Made by a program: the position numbers and the translations under genes
NCBI RefSeq assembly: GCF_900105075.1
Contig: NZ_FNSK01000001.1
Location: 1-64,000, forward strand
Length of the DNA: 64,000 bases
Source of the DNA: Rhodobacter sp. 24-YEA-8
Lineage (GTDB): Bacteria > Pseudomonadota > Alphaproteobacteria > Rhodobacterales > Rhodobacteraceae
Reading direction: 5' to 3'
Notes under the pieces: generated by a model
The model's database searches: none
Seen by the model: the letters and a program-made list of their open reading frames with translations, nothing else
Told to the model about the DNA's origin: nothing
In this document: piece after piece, positions 63,206 through 64,000 of the stretch
Layout: each line of letters begins with the position of its first letter
Numbering within the stretch: position 1 is the first letter of the stretch

Positions 63206-64000
63206 TGGGAATTCAGGCTGCTGAGATCTCTGCGATCCTGAAAGAGCAGATCAAGAACTTTGGCAAAGACGCCGAAGTGACCGAAATCGGTCGCGTGCTG
63301 TCCGTCGGTGACGGTATCGCCCGCGTTCACGGGCTGGACAATATCCAGGCCGGCGAGATGGTCGAATTCCCCGGCGGCATCCGCGGCATGGCGCTGAACC
63401 TCGAAGTCGACAACGTTGGTGTCGTTATCTTCGGTTCCGACCAGGACATCAAAGAAGGCGATACCGTCAAGCGCACCAAGTCCATTGTGGACGTGCCGGC
63501 TGGTAACGCTCTGCTCGGCCGTGTCGTTGACGGTCTCGGCAACCCGATCGACGGCAAAGGCCCGATCGCGGCATCCGAGCGCCGCGTGGCCGATGTCAAA
63601 GCCCCGGGCATCATTCCGCGTAAATCGGTGCATGAGCCGATGGCGACCGGCCTCAAGGCAATCGACGCGATGATCCCGGTTGGCCGTGGTCAGCGCGAAC
63701 TGATCATCGGCGACCGTCAGACCGGTAAAACCGCTGTGGCGCTCGACACCATTCTGAACCAGAAGTCCTATAACGAGGCTGCTGGCGACGACGAGTCGAA
63801 GAAGCTTTACTGCATCTATGTGGCTATCGGTCAGAAGCGTTCGACCGTCGCTCAGCTGGTGAAGAAACTCGAAGAGACCGGCGCGCTGGCTTACACCATC
63901 GTTGTGGCCGCGACCGCTTCGGACCCGGCACCGCTGCAATACCTGGCGCCCTATTCGGCGACCGCTATGGCAGAATTCTTCCGCGACAATGGCCGCCATG
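63205..64000 (+). CDS. atpA: ATP synthase F1 subunit alpha (3' end outside window)
   Basis: The frame is open from the ATG at 63205 to the end of the window, 265 codons of about 510. [37 protein letters not shown] and the nucleotide-binding [15 protein letters not shown] are all diagnostic. Alpha forms the catalytic hexamer with beta and carries the non-catalytic nucleotide site. It follows atpH by translational coupling. The rest of the operon should continue beyond 64000. Confidence 0.98.
   Translation, partial: MGIQAAEISAILKEQIKNFGKDAEVTEIGRVLSVGDGIARVHGLDNIQAGEMVEFPGGIRGMALNLEVDNVGVVIFGSDQDIKEGDTVKRTKSIVDVPAGNALLGRVVDGLGNPIDGKGPIAASERRVADVKAPGIIPRKSVHEPMATGLKAIDAMIPVGRGQRELIIGDRQTGKTAVALDTILNQKSYNEAAGDDESKKLYCIYVAIGQKRSTVAQLVKKLEETGALAYTIVVAATASDPAPLQYLAPYSATAMAEFFRDNGRH

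Overview
The window is a GC-rich, densely packed stretch of chromosome from an alphaproteobacterium, most probably a member of the Rhodobacteraceae/Paracoccaceae. Evidence for this is the block folK-rpoZ-rsh-pdxJ-acpS-lepB-rnc-era-DUF1491, a short PmtA-type phospholipid methyltransferase, (2S)-methylsuccinyl-CoA dehydrogenase of the ethylmalonyl-CoA pathway, HspQ, and GTG/TTG starts with ATGA or TGATG gene overlaps. No tRNA, rRNA, CRISPR array, insertion sequence, integrase or prophage gene was seen, so this is essentially a core-genome window.

Layout. 1-5 kb: the 3' end of ftsK with a strong terminator, then a small redox/regulator group (HxlR regulator, QorB-like reductase, NTF2-like protein, PmtA) lying between ftsK and lolA. 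5-13 kb: a lytic transglycosylase-like lipoprotein, hspQ, a 0.66 kb non-coding tract with strong hairpins, then a tightly coupled sulfur/glutathione-flavoured gene run (GGT-family hydrolase, free methionine-R-sulfoxide reductase, tandem GFA protein, homocysteine S-methyltransferase-like protein, RluA) followed by an FMN glutamate-synthase-like protein. 13-22 kb: FMN reductase, LrgAB, SMC, MOSC protein, glycosyltransferase, MltB-like transglycosylase and CobD. 22-32 kb: L,D-transpeptidase and PatB; def, a degenerate def paralogue and fmt; an MFS transporter and RecO; TetR, RNase HI, IspH, YqaA and an NYN-domain protein. 32-41 kb: the folK-to-DUF1491 housekeeping block. 41-48 kb: mcd, envelope proteins, YqgE, a Hint-domain protein and rpsD with a clear promoter and terminator. 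48-58 kb: yqhA, hisC-tyrA, extensin-like and DUF2125-like envelope proteins, ChaC, and a two-gene proton-channel/OmpA motor pair preceded by overlapping inverted repeats, then 1.3 kb without a convincing gene. 58-64 kb: clpA, gloB, a methyltransferase, and the start of the ATP synthase operon (atpH, atpA cut by the window end).

Main points of interest. (1) The PdxJ homologue in the conserved housekeeping block has lost both proton-acceptor residues of the family and several other ligands. (2) A second, collinear deformylase has Ser and Gln in place of the metal-binding Cys and the catalytic Glu. (3) The MotA/TolQ-like plus MotB/OmpA-like pair carries long helical regions and has a three-arm set of mutually exclusive inverted repeats just upstream. 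(4) The sulfur/glutathione gene run. (5) GloB has Asp at a metal-ligand His position. I found no clearly new multi-gene defence or mobile system.
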